Source of the DNA: Massiliimalia sp964370215
GTDB taxonomy: Bacteria; Bacillota; Clostridia; Oscillospirales; Ruminococcaceae
Assembly (NCBI GenBank): GCA_964370215.1
Contig: CAYJIM010000041.1
Location: 1 to 21,710, forward strand
Reading direction: 5' to 3'
Length of the DNA stretch: 21,710 bases
Position numbers and translations under genes: made by a program. This document shows positions 21,139 through 21,710 of this stretch, one piece after another. Below the pieces are notes generated by a model. The model saw only the letters and a list, made by a program, of their open reading frames with translations, had not been told where the DNA came from and made no database searches. Each line of letters begins with the position of its first letter. Position 1 is the stretch's first letter.

Positions 21139-21710
21139 TTAATAAGAAAACAGTGAATCTAAAGAAAATGCGCTAAATCCGATGATACCGAAAATGACAA
21201 TTGCGCCGATGATGACTGCGAGAATACAGAAAACTACACAGGCGATGAGGAAAATAATTCCAGCTTTATTCCATTTGCGTTGTGCTTCTTCAAATTCAGC
21301 CACGGTTTTGTATTTACCACTTTTCCATGCCCATTCATTCCCTTTGAGACCACAGATGATGGCCCAAATAAAGCACCCAACTTCAATGATGAAACTGAAC
21401 GCTGCCCCGACACCGGTGGCACCCAGTGGGATGGTGAGAAGGGTTGCCAAACAGATCAAAGCGAGCCATGCATTGTTGAACACGCCCCAGATCCAGTCGA
21501 GCGCAAACGCACCCCAGTTCCACTTGCCAATGATGGAGGGCTGATCCATGCTTGCAGGTGGGGTCGGGATGGTATTTGATGGCTGTCCGGTGGGTTGGTA
21601 ACTGCCGTTTGAGGCGGATTGATTTGCTTCATTGTAATAAACCGGTTGTTGTACAGGCGGTGGGGTTGGCTGTCCACCCATTGGCGGTGGGGTTGGCTGT
21701 CCACCCATTG
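21139..21710 (-). CDS. small membrane protein with Pro/Gly-rich N-terminal repeats (5' end outside window)
   Basis: The minus-strand frame is open to the window edge. About 190 residues are visible. The first part is low-complexity: MGGQPTPPP twice, then a Gln/Asn/Ser/Pro stretch to about residue 55. Next comes a Trp-rich segment (IIGKWNWGAFALDWIWGVF), two or three hydrophobic helices (about 80-118), an amphipathic stretch with GNEWAWKSGKYKTVAEFEEA and KWNKAGI, and a last hydrophobic helix pair (about 150-180). The WNWGAF/WIWGV and GNEWAWK pattern recurs in uncharacterised clostridial membrane proteins, sometimes with a zinc-ribbon or Pro-rich N-terminus; I assign no function. The true start probably lies beyond 21710, since the repeat runs to the edge. 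Confidence 0.8.
   Translation of the reverse strand, partial: MGGQPTPPPMGGQPTPPPVQQPVYYNEANQSASNGSYQPTGQPSNTIPTPPASMDQPSIIGKWNWGAFALDWIWGVFNNAWLALICLATLLTIPLGATGVGAAFSFIIEVGCFIWAIICGLKGNEWAWKSGKYKTVAEFEEAQRKWNKAGIIFLIACVVFCILAVIIGAIVIFGIIGFSAFSLDSLFSY
21656..21709 (-). repeat. 27-base tandem repeat encoding MGGQPTPPP
   Basis: Two identical 27-base units (21656-21682 and 21683-21709), with the next base continuing the pattern. They encode the nine-residue unit MGGQPTPPP on the minus strand. Identity at every base suggests recent expansion; more copies may lie outside the window. Confidence 0.9.

Overview
The window comes from a motile, Gram-positive Clostridia-type bacterium (Bacillota). The evidence is the two-domain FliY (CheC-like plus FliN), the CheC/CheD/CheV adaptation set, FlhA/FlhB/FliO-R export genes followed by a sigma-28 gene, strong AGGAGG-type Shine-Dalgarno sites, several GTG and TTG starts, and a YesM/YesN-type two-component pair. 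I cannot name the species.

Region 1 (1-14562, all on + and tightly packed) is a flagellar/chemotaxis operon: tail of an unidentified gene, fliM, cheY, flgC, fliY, fliO, fliP, fliQ, fliR, flhB, flhA, sigma factor (fliA/sigD), two FlgF/FlgG-family rod genes, cheC, cheD, cheV, a ParA ATPase and a ComFB-domain protein. Together they supply the switch (FliM, FliY), the export gate (FliO/P/Q/R, FlhA/B), rod parts, the late sigma factor and a CheY-P disposal and adaptation module. Compared with the Bacillus-type order, flhF, flhG, cheB, cheA and cheW are absent from the flhA-fliA interval, flgC sits alone between cheY and fliY, and a ParA-ComFB pair closes the operon.

Region 2 (14563-16227) is a separate mgtE (Mg2+ channel) unit. 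It has its own sigma-A-type promoter and a leader of about 220 nt that I could not match to a riboswitch class I know. The leader holds a well-initiated 30-codon ORF with a TPDP run. It also has two mutually exclusive pairings, one of which would cover the mgtE ribosome-binding site. This is the best candidate in the window for an undescribed regulatory system.

Region 3 (16228-21138) holds a divergently arranged sensor kinase (-) and AraC-type response regulator (+). The pair is flanked by two direct copies, offset by about 4.18 kb, of a structured intergenic repeat. Hairpin arms differ between copies but remain complementary (compensatory change), and the AGC loop is kept. Right of the second copy lies a cluster of related hairpins bordered by CCTAC or GTAGGG.

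Region 4 (21139-21710, -) is the C-terminal part of a small membrane protein with a Pro/Gly-rich repeat, cut by the window edge. I saw no tRNA, rRNA, CRISPR array or transposase gene.
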